From a virus: a stretch of 21,249 nt of DNA. Each line of letters opens with the position of its first letter. Within the stretch, counting starts at the first letter, position 1. The translations under genes were made by a program, and so were the position numbers. The notes beneath the pieces were generated by a model. That model worked only from the letters and a program-made list of their open reading frames with translations, made no database searches and had not been told where the DNA came from. Of this stretch, positions 20,941 through 21,249 are shown in pieces. The stretch covers positions 1 through 21,249 of IMG/VR virus record IMGVR_UViG_3300027734_000357, one strand, 5' to 3'.

Positions 20941-21249
20941 TCACTTTAATAAAAGTTCAATTGCGGAGACCGCGTCTTGTACGCGGCCACTTTTTGCAAG
21001 ACGTTGTTTTGCACGCGTTGACTCGCTTGTAGTGGAGACTCGACCCGCTGCTCCTGGCTTGGCTGGTCTTGGGCCATTGTTGACTACCGGCTTGATGTTG
21101 CCCCGCTTGGACATCATCTGTTCGTACAGCGCCGCTTTACGCAGCACATTCACGACGCGGTGGTCAAAAATGTTCTTCAGTTCATCAGGTTGGAATCCGG
21201 CTTTCTGCCCGAATTCAATGAGTAGCGCCTTTTCTGCCTTGGCCTTGGC
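20941..21249 (-). CDS. C-terminal part of a scaffold-like head assembly protein (cut by window edge)
   Basis: The frame is open from the last base of the window (first codon GCC at 21249-21247) to the TGA at 20943-20941, giving 102 residues. A GTG at 21153 could be read as a start, but the frame continues upstream without stop (AKAKAEKALLIEFGQKAGFQ, then PDELKNIFDHRVVNVLRKAA), so that is an internal Val. The rest is a helix with LYEQMMSKRG, a Pro/basic linker and a final helix ending AIELLLK. Placement just upstream of the major capsid gene plus a helical, charged composition and DHRxxxxxRKAxLY fit a scaffolding protein of P22-like or podovirus type. The portal and terminase genes are expected further right. 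Confidence 0.62.
   Translation of the reverse strand, partial: AKAKAEKALLIEFGQKAGFQPDELKNIFDHRVVNVLRKAALYEQMMSKRGNIKPVVNNGPRPAKPGAAGRVSTTSESTRAKQRLAKSGRVQDAVSAIELLLK

Noticed and set aside
1-21249. tRNA genes, integrase, transposase, attachment site
   Set aside because: Read on both strands, I saw no cloverleaf with a T-loop consensus, no DDE or tyrosine-recombinase motifs and no terminal inverted repeats. A tRNAscan-SE run would settle the first.

Overview
The window looks like part of the genome of a tailed phage of podovirus type: a head-neck-tail-ejection gene set is present, and I see no tail tube, sheath or tape-measure gene. The major capsid protein resembles the SU10-type (DUF5309) family, and the adaptor and nozzle-like proteins fit the same kind of particle. 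Even base composition, Shine-Dalgarno starts and Gln-Glu-Pro-rich early proteins would suit a phage of a Gram-negative host, perhaps a freshwater betaproteobacterium. That host guess is weak. I saw no integrase, tRNA, CRISPR array or insertion sequence.

Layout. Positions 1-1789 (+ strand) are the end of an early or accessory operon. Its genes are small and mostly overlap by ATGA or TGATG: a truncated small protein, two 38-residue membrane proteins, a repeat-rich protein ending in a Cys motif, a zinc-ribbon protein, a winged-helix protein and a 68-residue protein. Positions 1740-21249 (- strand) are the late morphogenesis and lysis operon, transcribed right to left. In transcription order it holds a truncated scaffold-like protein, the major capsid protein, an intrinsic terminator, a small conserved protein, a GT-A glycosyltransferase, an adaptor/neck protein, a decoration- or fibre-like protein, a small beta-barrel-like protein, tail fibre 1, a 50-residue protein, a protein of perfect 20-residue repeats, and an S74 self-cleaving fibre. 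Next come a five-gene lysis cassette, a jelly-roll-like protein, a nozzle/hub protein, a small GNAT-like protein, and five Gly/Ala-rich or very large proteins that look like the internal (ejection) proteins. The two operons converge and their last genes overlap by 50 bp.

How the genes work together. Scaffold and capsid proteins build the head, the adaptor and nozzle close it, the fibres bind the host, and the internal proteins probably leave the particle to carry DNA through the envelope. The holin-like proteins and the M15 peptidase release progeny.

Most notable points: (1) a lysis-cassette gene readable in full only through a -1 ribosomal frameshift at A-AAA-AAG; (2) a 344-residue protein with twelve exact-length 20-residue repeats followed by five 10-residue Trp repeats; (3) a helix-hairpin-helix DNA-glycosylase-like segment inside a 912-residue virion protein; (4) a terminator abutting the next start codon, which has no visible Shine-Dalgarno. 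Five short genes (16192-16344, 17576-17752, 13730-13897, 259-375 and the partial 3-149) are easy to miss but supported by junctions and family resemblance.
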